A DNA stretch of 64,000 nucleotides from Catellatospora bangladeshensis (GTDB taxonomy: Bacteria; Actinomycetota; Actinomycetes; Mycobacteriales; Micromonosporaceae): NCBI RefSeq assembly GCF_016862575.1, contig NZ_BONF01000034.1, positions 62,001-126,000 of the forward strand, read 5' to 3'. The position numbers were made by a program, and so were the translations under genes. The number at the start of each line of letters is the position of its first letter. Position 1 is the stretch's first letter. Shown here in pieces: positions 16,128-24,456 of the stretch. Below the pieces are notes generated by a model, which did no database searches, was not told where the DNA came from, and saw nothing but the letters and a program-made list of their open reading frames with translations.

Positions 16128-17006
16128 TCAGCCGCGCACCAGCTCCCGCACCCGGGGCACGACCTCCTCCGTGAACCGCTGGAGCTGGTCCAGTTCGGAC
16201 ATCGCGGGCCAGAACACGAACGTGTCGAAGCGCAGCTCGCGTGCCCATCCGGCCAGAGTCTGCGCCCAGACCTCGGCCGGGCCGAACAGGCCCTTGCCGC
16301 GGTGGCCGCCGCCGATCAGGCCCAGCACGTTGTACAGGCGGCGCACGTCACCGGTCCCCCTGCCCGCGGCGACGGCGGCCCGGTCGATGAGGGCCTGCTT
16401 GGCGGGCACCTCCTCCGGCGGCACGTAGATGTTCAGCGGGCAGATCCAGCCGTCGGCCAGCTCGCCGATCAGGCCGAGCATGCGCGGTCCCTGCGCGCCC
16501 ACCCACACCGGCACGCGGTGCGGCGGGACCGGGCCGGGCTGGTATCCGCCGACGCGGTGGTGCCGCCCGTCCAGCCCGATCGGGCCGTCCGCGTCCAGCG
16601 CCGCGCGCAGCAGCGCCAGCGCCTCGGCGGTGAACTCGACGGCCTGCCCGCCGCGTACGGCGTGGCCGCCCATCCCGGCGACCGCGTCCGGGAAGCCGCC
16701 GGAGCCGACGCCCAGCTCGACCCGGCCGCTGGTCAGCACGTCCAGCGAGGCGGCGGCCTTGGCCAGCATCGGGGCCGGGCGCAGCGCCAGGTCGGCCACG
16801 TCGGTGAGCAGCCCGATCCGCTCGGTGCGGGCGCCCAGGTGGGTGAGCGCGGTCCAGGTGTCCAGGTGCCCCGGCTGGTACGGGTGGTCCTGCACCGCGA
16901 TCAGGTCCAGCCCGGCCCGGTCGGCGGCCTGGGCCAGCTCGGTCATCGCCGCCGGGTCGTGCGCGCCGGGGGTCACCGCGACACCGAAACGCAGCTGCTC
17001 AGCCAT
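16128..17006 (-). CDS. LLM-class (F420-type) oxidoreductase
   Basis: 292 aa. TIM-barrel luciferase-like features are RFGVAVTPG at the start, AVQDHPYQPG (near 38), RIGLLTDVADLALRPAPMLAKAAASLD (63-89), GRVELGVGSGGF and VPVWVGAQGPRMLGLIGELADGW (near 170). This fits the actinobacterial F420-dependent group, although FMN use cannot be excluded. Its start overlaps the end of the hemerythrin gene by 8 bases, so it is translationally coupled to it. Substrate unknown; the pairing with a hemerythrin protein and a facing HxlR regulator suggests a redox or nitrosative-stress role, by inference. Confidence 0.88.
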   Translation of the reverse strand: MAEQLRFGVAVTPGAHDPAAMTELAQAADRAGLDLIAVQDHPYQPGHLDTWTALTHLGARTERIGLLTDVADLALRPAPMLAKAAASLDVLTSGRVELGVGSGGFPDAVAGMGGHAVRGGQAVEFTAEALALLRAALDADGPIGLDGRHHRVGGYQPGPVPPHRVPVWVGAQGPRMLGLIGELADGWICPLNIYVPPEEVPAKQALIDRAAVAAGRGTGDVRRLYNVLGLIGGGHRGKGLFGPAEVWAQTLAGWARELRFDTFVFWPAMSELDQLQRFTEEVVPRVRELVRG

Positions 17007-17508
17007 GGTGCGGCCACCTCTTCCAGGTCGCCAGCACGGGCGCCAGCGACTCCTCCTCGAACGCCAGGTGCTCCAGCAGGTGATCGGAGAGCGTGCGCAG
17101 CGCCGCCACCAGCTTCTCGCGTACCGCCCGGTCGTCGCCGCCCAAGGCGCGGGCCGCGCCCTCGACCTGGTCGAGCAGCCCGGAGACCAGCCGGTGGTCG
17201 GCCTCCAGGCGGTCGACGGTCTCCTTCAAATGGGGCGCAGAGCGGCGCACCGCGGGAAACAGCAGCGCGCTCTCCAGGCTGTGGTGGTGGTGCACCACCT
17301 GGCAGTAGGACAGGCAGTTGGCCTTGAGCTGGAACAGGGGGCCGCTGGACTGCAGCCGCCGGAGACCCTCCTGCAGCGCGGCGGCGGGCGCCCCGGCGGC
17401 GGCCTCGTCGGCCAGCCGGCGCACAGTCGCCAGATCGCGGCGCAGCATGTCGTGGATCCAGCGCAGCTCCGCCAGCAGCGGGCTCTCCGTTGATCGTGTT
17501 TGACTCAC
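16999..17508 (-). CDS. Hemerythrin-like HHE-domain protein
   Basis: 169 aa. Likely metal ligands are spread as in hemerythrins: His19 in RWIHDML, the VVHHHHSLESALLFP segment (71-85, HxxxE type), LEADHRLV (near 103) and LLEHLAFEEESLAPVL (near 145). HHE domains bind a di-iron centre and sense or carry O2 or NO. Soluble, no signal peptide. First gene of a two-gene unit with the LLM oxidoreductase and divergent from an HxlR-family regulator with a 64-base spacer. Confidence 0.9.
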   Translation of the reverse strand: MSQTRSTESPLLAELRWIHDMLRRDLATVRRLADEAAAGAPAAALQEGLRRLQSSGPLFQLKANCLSYCQVVHHHHSLESALLFPAVRRSAPHLKETVDRLEADHRLVSGLLDQVEGAARALGGDDRAVREKLVAALRTLSDHLLEHLAFEEESLAPVLATWKRWPHHG

Positions 17509-17536
17509 CGCCCCAGCTTGTCGTCGGCCCCGGCGC

Positions 17537-17573
17537 TGGGCAAACCGCTGGTTAGCTACTTACTATAGGTTAG
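17537..17573 (+). promoter_or_regulatory. Promoter of the HxlR gene, probably leaderless, with GGTTAG direct repeats
   Basis: TGGGCA (17537-17542), an 18-base spacer and TACTAT (17561-17566) put transcription start at about 17573, the GTG start codon itself. Two copies of GGTTAG (17550-17555 and 17568-17573) flank the -10 and lie between the divergent genes. They could be regulator contacts, by inference. Confidence 0.5.
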
Positions 17574-17941
17574 TGACCACGGCTCAGCACTCCCCCGGCC
17601 TGCACCTCGACCACCCCAGCGACGCCGCCTGCCGCTCGTTCCAGCCCGTGCTGGAGCTGCTCGGACGCCGCTGGGTCGGCATGGTCCTGCTCGCCGGGCA
17701 GCGCGGCGCCCGCCGCTTCGGGCAGTACCGCGCCTTCGTGCACGGCATCTCCGACCGGGTCCTCACCCAGCGCCTGCGCGAGCTGGAACAGGTCGGCCTG
17801 CTCGAACGCCAGGTGATCCCCAGCACGCCGGTGCAGATCCTCTACGCGCCCACGGCCCGGGGCACCGAGCTGATCGACGCCATGCAGCCGCTGTTCGAGT
17901 GGACCGCCCGCAACCCAGGCGCCCTCGACAAGCTGCCGTGA
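17573..17941 (+). CDS. HxlR-family winged-helix regulator
   Basis: 122 aa, GTG start. The MarR-like HxlR fold is clear: FQPVLELLGRRWVGMVLLAG (24-43), FGQYRAFVHGISDRVLTQRLRELEQVGLLERQV (51-84, recognition helix around ISDRVLTQRL), then a wing with Tyr-Ala-Pro-Thr. Cys22 (AACRSF) sits where redox-sensing HxlR members such as YodB and HypR carry their reactive cysteine. It faces the hemerythrin/LLM pair across a 64-base spacer and is the natural candidate to regulate it and itself. Redox control is inference. Confidence 0.88.
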   Translation: MTTAQHSPGLHLDHPSDAACRSFQPVLELLGRRWVGMVLLAGQRGARRFGQYRAFVHGISDRVLTQRLRELEQVGLLERQVIPSTPVQILYAPTARGTELIDAMQPLFEWTARNPGALDKLP

Positions 17942-17996
17942 CGCCTGTCAGCCGCTGACGCGCCGCCCCGCCGGCGCCCGGGAGTAGGTTGCCGGG

Positions 17997-19166
17997 GTGA
18001 CCGGCATCGACAACGGACAGTTCGCCACGCTGCTGCACGCCTACGGCCGGGCGGACGACACCCCGGCGCACCTGGCCGCGCTCGCCGAGCGCGACCCGGC
18101 GGGCCGCAGCGCGGCGCTGAACCACCTCTGGTCGGCAGTGCTTCACCAGGGGACGCCGTGGACGGCGACACCACCGGCCGCCGTCGCGATCGCCGGACTG
18201 GCCGGCGACCCGCGGCTGGCCGGCACCGAGGATGCCGAACTGCGGGCGGAGCTGATCCGCTTCCTCGCCGCCGTCGCCGAGGCCGGCCTGGTCCGCAAAG
18301 ACCTCGACGAGCTGGCCCCGCCCGCCGGCTTCGACGTGAACGCCGCGCTGGCGGCGGCCTTCGGCGCCGACGACGAGGAGGCGATCTACGGCGACGAGAT
18401 CCTCGGCAACGCCGTGTACGGCCGCGCGATCCAGGGCTGCCGCGACGTGGTCCCCACGCTGCTCACCGCGGCCACGACCGCGCTGGCCGACCCCGATCCG
18501 GGGGTACGCGCAGCGGCAACCCATGCCGTCGGCGCCTGCGGCAAGGTGCTGGACGCCACGAGGCAGGGTCGGCTGCTGGAGCAGCGCCTCGACACGCTCG
18601 CCGCGGCAGCCGGGCCGGACGAGCGCGCCGCGCTGGTGCTGGCCATGGGCGACCTCGCCCTCGAACCACGCGCCTACCTGGACGATCCGCATCCCGGCGT
18701 GCGCGCGTGTGCGGCGCTCGCGCCCATGCTCGCCGACGACCCGGCCGCCACCGCCGAGCTGCTCGCCGCGCTGGCCGACCCCGCCGCGACCGACACCTGG
18801 TTCGCGCACCGGCCGCCGCAGCTGCGCGGGCGCATCCGGTTCGCCCTCGTGCAGGCCGTGCTCGAACGGGTCCACGACGCGGACCGCCTGCTGCCGGTGG
18901 CGCTGGCCATCGCGCCGGTCGCGAGCCCGTACACCGTCCGCGAGGACTGGGGCCCGCTGCTGCGCGCCCTGTTTCCCGCCGGGACCACCGGCGAGCTGTC
19001 CCCGGTGCAGCGCCGCTACCTCGGCGCGCTCGTCCAGAACGCGGACCTGTGGGTTCCCGGCGACGGGACCGTCGGCCTGGAGATGCGCGACGCGGGCCTG
19101 CCGTACGACCGCGACGCGTGCCGACGCCTGGTTGAGGGCGGGGCACTCGGGTCGCCGCCCGGTTAG
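17997..19166 (+). CDS. HEAT-like repeat protein
   Basis: 389 aa, GTG start. The sequence is almost entirely alpha-helical and rich in Ala and Leu. It contains repeated helix pairs with a DPDPGVRAAATHAVG (near 165) and DDPHPGVRACAALAPMLADDP (near 225) pattern typical of HEAT/armadillo-type scaffolds. No catalytic motif, membrane segment or signal peptide. Similar Micromonospora and Streptomyces proteins are annotated only as HEAT-repeat or hypothetical. It begins 55 bases after the HxlR gene on the same strand but a link is not shown. It probably binds a protein partner. Confidence 0.72.
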   Translation: MTGIDNGQFATLLHAYGRADDTPAHLAALAERDPAGRSAALNHLWSAVLHQGTPWTATPPAAVAIAGLAGDPRLAGTEDAELRAELIRFLAAVAEAGLVRKDLDELAPPAGFDVNAALAAAFGADDEEAIYGDEILGNAVYGRAIQGCRDVVPTLLTAATTALADPDPGVRAAATHAVGACGKVLDATRQGRLLEQRLDTLAAAAGPDERAALVLAMGDLALEPRAYLDDPHPGVRACAALAPMLADDPAATAELLAALADPAATDTWFAHRPPQLRGRIRFALVQAVLERVHDADRLLPVALAIAPVASPYTVREDWGPLLRALFPAGTTGELSPVQRRYLGALVQNADLWVPGDGTVGLEMRDAGLPYDRDACRRLVEGGALGSPPG

Positions 19167-19170
19167 GTCG

Positions 19171-19713
19171 TCAGTCGCCGGTGCCGGAGCCGTCGAAACG
19201 TGCCTCGGCGGTCACCCGCGCCGCCGGAAACAGCGACTGCCAGTGCTCCTTGGCGCCCTCGACGGGGCCCGTGGTGGTGAATTCACTGATGCGCCGGCAC
19301 CGGTAGGATCGCCCGCCGCGCAGTTCGAGGGTGAGGGTCGTCCGGTAGGACCGGAAGGCGATGTCCGGATCGTAGGGTGAGATCCTGGTGAGAAGACGGA
19401 TGTTCCCGACATCTGCCACGGCGACCTGGTCCACGCGGCCGGTTACCGTACGCAGGCGAAGCTCCGGCGCCGTGCCGCTGACCGACCGGATCTCGATCAC
19501 CTTCCGGCGGTCCCCTAGCCAGTAACCGAACCCGAGCAGCCCGACGAGCACTGCGCCGCCCGCCACCACCGAGCCGTGGACCGGCCAGCCGGTTACGGCC
19601 GCCAGCAGGCCGCCCACGGCGACGAGCGCGGTCACGGTGGCCCGCAGGATCCAGCGTCGCCAGTTCCGGCCCTGGTCTTGGGCCTGCCACAGCACTCCAT
19701 CGGTCAGCGTCAT
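19171..19713 (-). CDS. Membrane-anchored hypothetical protein
   Basis: 180 aa starting at ATG 19713 (MTLTDGVLWQ); the much longer open frame upstream is a shadow of neighbouring genes. Two hydrophobic helices (about 24-44 and 47-66) are followed by a soluble beta-rich domain of about 110 residues (IEIRSVSGTAPELRLR, ITLTLELRGG-like strands), which could be a PH-like fold. It ends 4 bases after the convergent HEAT gene. Family not recognised. Confidence 0.68.
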   Translation of the reverse strand: MTLTDGVLWQAQDQGRNWRRWILRATVTALVAVGGLLAAVTGWPVHGSVVAGGAVLVGLLGFGYWLGDRRKVIEIRSVSGTAPELRLRTVTGRVDQVAVADVGNIRLLTRISPYDPDIAFRSYRTTLTLELRGGRSYRCRRISEFTTTGPVEGAKEHWQSLFPAARVTAEARFDGSGTGD

Positions 19714-19781
19714 TCGCCCATGGTCGCGAATGGAGTCAATCCGCCGCCGCCCGTGCATTCGGTGGCGCAGGACACGCGTGA

Positions 19782-21227
19782 TCACCCGGGGCGGTGCCGC
19801 CGTCGCTCGGCGGGCATGTGTTCCAGCGCGACGGGCGGCACGAACTCGTCGACGAGGGTGCGGTGCCAGCGGTCGCCGGTGGCCCGCCGCTCGGCCCGGT
19901 CGGTGAAGCGGTAGCGGTACAGCAGCGCCCGCACGTAGGTCGGGGGCGCGTCGGGGAACGGGTTGTGGCGCAGCAGGCGCAGCACCGGCCGGTCGTCGGC
20001 CAGCAGCCGCCCGAGCAGCGTGAGCAGCCACGGGTGGGCGTGCAGCGGCGACATCGCGGCGAACCACATCAGCCAGTCCAGGCGCAGGTGGTACGGCGCG
20101 ACCTGGGGTGGCAGCCGGCGGGGGTCGCCGGGTTTGCCCTTGAAGCCGTACTCCTGCCAGACGGTGTCGGGGCCGGGGAGGCGGTCGCGGGTGCCCTCGA
20201 TGACGATCTCGTGCCGGACCTTGGTCACGCTGCCGAACGCGCCGTAGGTGTTGACCAGGCGCAGCGAGTCGAAGCTGGTGTTCATCAGCTGGTGCCGGGA
20301 GAACAGGTTGCGCGCCGGGCGGTAGCTGAGCACCAGCACCAGCACCACGACGGCCGCGACGAGGGCCACGAACCAGACCGGCCCGGGACCGGCGGCCGGG
20401 GCCGCACCGAGCAGCGGCGAGTAGTCGATCACCGACGCGGCCAGGATGATCGCCATCCAGTTGAGCCAGGAGAAGTTGCCGGAGGCGACCAGCCACAGCT
20501 GGGTGACCAGGATGATCGTGGCGGCCACGCTCGCCACGGGCTGCGGCAGGAACAGCCCGAACGGCACCACCAGCTGCGTGAAATGGTTGGCCAGCACCTC
20601 GGCCCGGTGCAGCGGGCGGGGCAGCAGGTGGAACAGGCGGCTCAGCGGGCCGGGCATCGGCTGGGTCTGGTGGTGGTAGTAGAGGCAGGTCAGGTCGCGC
20701 CAGCACCGGTCGCCGCGCATCTTGATCAGTCCGGCGCCGAACTCCAGCCGGAACAGCAGCCACCGCAGCAGCCACATCACCGCCACCGGCGCCCCGACCG
20801 AGGCGTTGCCCAGGAACACGGCGAGGAATCCGGCCTCGACCAGCAGGCTCTCCCAGCCGAAGGCGTACCAGAGCTGGCCGACGTTGACGATCGACAGGTA
20901 CAGCGCCCACAGCAGCAGCCAGAGCGCCATCGCGAGCCACAGTGGAACGTGGTCGCCCGCCCCGGCCAGTAGGGCCGCCGACACGGCCACCCCGGTCCAC
21001 GCCACCACCGCCAGGAAGCGGTCGGAGTAGTGCAGGTAGAAGACGCTCGGCGCCTGCCGCCACGGGATCCGGGCCAGGAAGCGCGGCACCGGGGTGAGCC
21101 CGTGGTCGCCCAGCAGCGCCCGGAACTGGTTCACCGCCACCAGGAACGCGACCAGGTAGATCGCGGCGAGGCCGCGCTGGAAGACCATCCGGCCCCACCA
21201 CTGGTCCTGTGCGGTGAACCAGTCCAT
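19782..21227 (-). CDS. Lipase maturation factor family membrane protein
   Basis: 481 aa. Family marks are the N-terminal WGRMVFQRGLAAIYLVAF, ALLGDHGLTPVPRFLARIP (near 40-58), LWYAFGWESLLVEAGFLAVFL (near 120), RLEFGAGLIKMRGDRCWRDLTCLYYHHQTQPMPGPLS (160-196) and the soluble C-terminal domain with MNTSFDSLRLVNTYGAFGSVTKVRHEIVIEGT and WLMWFAAMSP. Eight to ten membrane helices fill the first 320 residues. In animals LMF1 assists lipase folding in the ER; bacterial members have no proven role. It follows the FAD oxidoreductase gene after 3 bases, so the two are one operon. Confidence 0.93.
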   Translation of the reverse strand: MDWFTAQDQWWGRMVFQRGLAAIYLVAFLVAVNQFRALLGDHGLTPVPRFLARIPWRQAPSVFYLHYSDRFLAVVAWTGVAVSAALLAGAGDHVPLWLAMALWLLLWALYLSIVNVGQLWYAFGWESLLVEAGFLAVFLGNASVGAPVAVMWLLRWLLFRLEFGAGLIKMRGDRCWRDLTCLYYHHQTQPMPGPLSRLFHLLPRPLHRAEVLANHFTQLVVPFGLFLPQPVASVAATIILVTQLWLVASGNFSWLNWMAIILAASVIDYSPLLGAAPAAGPGPVWFVALVAAVVVLVLVLSYRPARNLFSRHQLMNTSFDSLRLVNTYGAFGSVTKVRHEIVIEGTRDRLPGPDTVWQEYGFKGKPGDPRRLPPQVAPYHLRLDWLMWFAAMSPLHAHPWLLTLLGRLLADDRPVLRLLRHNPFPDAPPTYVRALLYRYRFTDRAERRATGDRWHRTLVDEFVPPVALEHMPAERRRHRPG

Positions 21228-21230
21228 GGC

Positions 21231-22694
21231 TCAGCCGTCCGCCGGGGCCCGGATGCCGAACACGCGCCGCAGCGCCACCCGGGCGGCGTGGTAGCCGCAC
21301 ATGCCGTGCACGCCGGGGCCGGGCGGGGTCGCCGACGAGCACAGGAACACGGCGGGGTGGGCGGTGGCGTACGGCACGGGCGCGAGCGTCGGCCGCAGCA
21401 GCAGGTGCAGGCCGTCGCACCGGCCACCGGCGATGTCGCCGCCGAGGTAGTTCGGGTTGCGCCGCTGCACCTCGGCGGGCCCGGCGACCGCGCGGGCGAG
21501 CACCAGGTCCCGGAAGCCGGGGGCGAACCGTTCCAGCTGCGCCTCGATCGCGGCGGTGAGGTCGCCGTCCCAGCCGTTCGGCACGTGCGCGTACGCCCAG
21601 AACACCTGCTGCCCGGCGGGGGCGCGGCCGGGGTCCCAGCGGCCGGGCTGCGCGGTGATCAGGAAGGGGTGGTCCGCGGTCCTGCCCGCGCGCACGGCGC
21701 ACAGTGAGGCGTCGATGTCGGCCATGCTCGGCCCGAGGTGCACGGTGCCCGCCTCGCGGCAGGCGGGCGCGGTCCACGGCACCGGGCCGGACAGCGCGTA
21801 GTCGATCTTGAATACGGCCGGGCCGGGTTGCAGGGCGCGCAGCCGCCGCCGGTAGCCCTCCGGCAGCATCCCCGCCGCCAGCGCGGCCAGGTGCCGCGGC
21901 ACCACGTCCAGCAGGTACGCCCGCGCCCGGGGCAGCTCGTCGAGATGGCTCACCGGGCAGCCGGTCACCACCTTCCCGCCGAGTTCACGCAGGTACGCCG
22001 CGAGCGCGTCGGACAGCCGCTGCGACCCGCCCCGGACCATCGGCCAGCTCACGGCGTGCGCGGCCAGCGCGAACATCAGCGCGACGCCACCGGTCCCAAC
22101 CGTGCGCAGCGGCGTGGGCACGTGCGCGGCCAGCCCGGAGACCAGCGCCCGCGCGTGCCGGCCGCGGAACCGGTGCGCCAGCAGCGCCGCCGGCAGCGCC
22201 CCGGGCAGCCCGAACCGGGCCAGCAGCAGCGGGTGGCGGGGCGGGACCGCCAGCGGCGGGCGCATCACGTCCACCGACAGCTCGTCCCAGCGGCCCAGGA
22301 ACGGCCCGACCAGCCGCCGGTACGTGGGCCCGTCCATCCCGAGGGAGGCGGCCGTAGCCGCGACGGAGCGGGCGAGCGTCGCCGCCGTGCCGTCGGGGAA
22401 CGGGTGCGCCAGCGCCACGTCGGGCTCCACCCAGTGCAGCCCGTGGCGCTCCAGCGGCCAGGCCCGGAACACGGGCGAGCCCGCGCCCAGCGGGTGCACC
22501 GCCGAGCAGGGGTCGTGCCAGAAGCCGGGCAGGGTCAGCTCCTCGGTGCGGGCGCCGCCCCCGACGGTGTCACCGGCCTCGTACGCGATCACGCGCAGCC
22601 CCGCCCGGGCGAGCGTCACCGCGGCGGCGAGCCCGTTCGGGCCGGTGCCCACCACCACCGCGTCGACGTCGAACCTGCCGGCAGCGCCCACCAC
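21231..22694 (-). CDS. Phytoene-desaturase-like NAD(P)/FAD-dependent oxidoreductase
   Basis: 487 aa. N-terminal FAD motif [20 protein letters not shown] (13-32), then [21 protein letters not shown], typical of CrtI/PYROXD2-type oxidoreductases. The C-terminal end has LFLRP-like repeats and a final [12 protein letters not shown] helix, and [20 protein letters not shown] near 430 closes the FAD site. There are no other carotenoid genes nearby, so carotenoid desaturation is not implied. Coupling with a lipase maturation factor suggests a membrane lipid or prenyl substrate, by inference. First gene of the two-gene unit. Confidence 0.88.
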   Translation of the reverse strand: MVGAAGRFDVDAVVVGTGPNGLAAAVTLARAGLRVIAYEAGDTVGGGARTEELTLPGFWHDPCSAVHPLGAGSPVFRAWPLERHGLHWVEPDVALAHPFPDGTAATLARSVAATAASLGMDGPTYRRLVGPFLGRWDELSVDVMRPPLAVPPRHPLLLARFGLPGALPAALLAHRFRGRHARALVSGLAAHVPTPLRTVGTGGVALMFALAAHAVSWPMVRGGSQRLSDALAAYLRELGGKVVTGCPVSHLDELPRARAYLLDVVPRHLAALAAGMLPEGYRRRLRALQPGPAVFKIDYALSGPVPWTAPACREAGTVHLGPSMADIDASLCAVRAGRTADHPFLITAQPGRWDPGRAPAGQQVFWAYAHVPNGWDGDLTAAIEAQLERFAPGFRDLVLARAVAGPAEVQRRNPNYLGGDIAGGRCDGLHLLLRPTLAPVPYATAHPAVFLCSSATPPGPGVHGMCGYHAARVALRRVFGIRAPADG

Positions 22695-22761
22695 GCTCCG
22701 CTCCGCTACGAGTGCCCTCGGTCCAGCCCTTTACCCGCGGCGTCCGGCTTTGACACCTGCG

Positions 22762-24090
22762 TTAGCCCGGCTCCGGCGCGCACACGCGGTTCCGGCCGGC
22801 GCGTTTGGCGTCGTAGAGCGCCCCGTCGGCGCGCTCGACCAGCTCCCCGGCGGTCCGCCCGTGCTCGGGATAGGCGACCACCCCGAAACTCGCGGTGACC
22901 GCCACCGACCGCTCCTGGTACACGGTGGCCATGCGCGCGATCGCCTGGCGCAGCCGCTCGGCGATGGCCATCGCCGCCTCGTGTCCGGCGCCGGGCAGCA
23001 GCACGCCGAACTCCTCTCCGCCGAGCCGGGCGGCCACGTCGTCGGCCCGCAGCTCCCGCTGCAGCACCGCGCCCACGTGGCGCAGCACCGCGTCGCCGCC
23101 GAGGTGCCCGTACTCGTCGTTGATCGCCTTGAAGTGGTCGAGATCCATGATCAACAGGGCCAGCGCGTCGCCGCCGCGTTCGGCACGGGCCAGGTCGCGG
23201 GCCAGGCTGGTGCGGAACGCGCGCCGGTTGTGCAGGCCGGTGAGCGCGTCGGTGGTGGCCAGGTCGGTGAGGACCGCGCGGCGCTCGGCGATGCGCTCCG
23301 CCATCGTGTTGAACGCGGCGGCCAGCTCGCGCACCTCACCTCGGGAGGACACCTCCGCCCGCACGTCGTACTCGCCCTCGGCGTAGCGGTGCGCCACCGC
23401 GGTCAGCCGCCGCAGATCGTGCACCAGGCCCCGGGACAGCGCCCAGCCGAGCGCCAGCGCGACGGCCATGCCGCCCAGCGCGGCGATGATCGTGTTCCGC
23501 CGGGCGGTCGCGCCCGAGTCGAGCAGGTCATGGGTGAGGTCGGTGTAGTCCAGCAGCACCGCGCCGACGATGCCGGCATCGGTCCGGATCGGCACGACCA
23601 CCAGGCTGAGCACCTCCTGGCCGGCGTCGTGGCTGATCACGCGGGGCAGGCCGTCGCGGATGGTGGCCGCGATCTGGCCTCCGGCGTCCGCGCCGAGCTG
23701 CCGCGACTGCGCCTCGGGCATGGTCGCCGCCAGCACGTTGCGCCGCAGGTCGACGATCTCGATGTCCCCGCCCACGTGGGCCCGCAGCTCTTCCAGGTGC
23801 TGCCGCAGCCGGGCCGGGTCCGTCTCCTGCCCGCCTGCCGCGTCCTCGCCGACGTCGTGCGCGATCACCTCGGCCAGTTGCTGCGCCTCGGCCCGCGCCC
23901 CGCGGACCCCGGCAGCGCGCTGCTCCCGCTCGGCCAGCAGGCCCAGCAGCGGCAGCAGCGCCGCCAGCACCACGATGAGCAGGGTGAGCCGCGGGCCGAC
24001 GCGGGCGAACCGGTCGCGCACGGTCGACGGCCGCGATGTGCCCGGAGACCAGGGCAGCCGGGTGAAATAGCGCCTGATGTCCGTTCTCAT
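22762..24090 (-). CDS. Membrane diguanylate cyclase (periplasmic sensor, HAMP, GGDEF)
   Basis: 442 aa from ATG 24090 (GGTGGGG upstream); an upstream ATG at 24138 has no ribosome site. Layout: helix about 35-55, an extracellular sensor region of about 130 residues, a second helix (about 185-207), a HAMP segment (LSRGLVHDLRRLTAVAHRYAEGEYDV) and a GGDEF domain with LTGLHNRRAF and the active-site motif GGEEF (near 365). It makes cyclic di-GMP from GTP. An I-site RxxD is not obvious before GGEEF, though LRADDVAARLGGEEF lies there. No EAL domain here; a GGDEF-EAL protein is encoded at 43850-45574. Confidence 0.92.
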   Translation of the reverse strand: MRTDIRRYFTRLPWSPGTSRPSTVRDRFARVGPRLTLLIVVLAALLPLLGLLAEREQRAAGVRGARAEAQQLAEVIAHDVGEDAAGGQETDPARLRQHLEELRAHVGGDIEIVDLRRNVLAATMPEAQSRQLGADAGGQIAATIRDGLPRVISHDAGQEVLSLVVVPIRTDAGIVGAVLLDYTDLTHDLLDSGATARRNTIIAALGGMAVALALGWALSRGLVHDLRRLTAVAHRYAEGEYDVRAEVSSRGEVRELAAAFNTMAERIAERRAVLTDLATTDALTGLHNRRAFRTSLARDLARAERGGDALALLIMDLDHFKAINDEYGHLGGDAVLRHVGAVLQRELRADDVAARLGGEEFGVLLPGAGHEAAMAIAERLRQAIARMATVYQERSVAVTASFGVVAYPEHGRTAGELVERADGALYDAKRAGRNRVCAPEPG

Positions 24091-24456
24091 CGCGGGGTCC
24101 CCACCGCCGGGCACCGCGCTGAACAGCGCATACGGCAACAGTAGCGACCCGGCCGGACCCCGGCGCCCGGAGCGCCGGACGGATGACGCGCGCCCCGCCG
24201 GTGGTTACCCTTCGTGAGGGTCAAGCCGTTCCCGGTGGGAGGTGACGACCATGGGGGCTGCCGGTGTCAGGCGGGCTCGGGACGCGGCCCGTCCGGCGGC
24301 GCCGCCGGTCCTGATCGAACCCGGGCACGTCACGCCGCATCCGCCGGGTTGATCTACCGGTTAGGAGGTCGGAAGTCCCGGTCGCGGCGGGCACTTCGCT
24401 CCTGGCGACAGGAGCCGCCGTCGCGTGCACTGGAGCCACAACGTACGGAGGGACCG
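24091..24456. other. Divergent intergenic stretch with a possible 33-aa ORF
   Basis: About 366 bases between the diguanylate cyclase and the nitroreductase genes. The only candidate coding is a plus-strand ORF at 24251-24352, listed separately. Several GC-rich hairpins are possible but none is a clear terminator or riboswitch. Confidence 0.4.
24251..24352 (+). CDS. Possible 33-aa leader or small protein
   Basis: ATG at 24251 follows a good ribosome site (GGGAGGTG, six bases upstream) and the frame ends with TGA at 24352, 104 bases before the nitroreductase start. The product is basic at the front (MGAAGVRRARDAARPAAPP) and ends GHVTPHPPG. It could be a leader peptide or a random frame. Confidence 0.3.
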   Translation: MGAAGVRRARDAARPAAPPVLIEPGHVTPHPPG

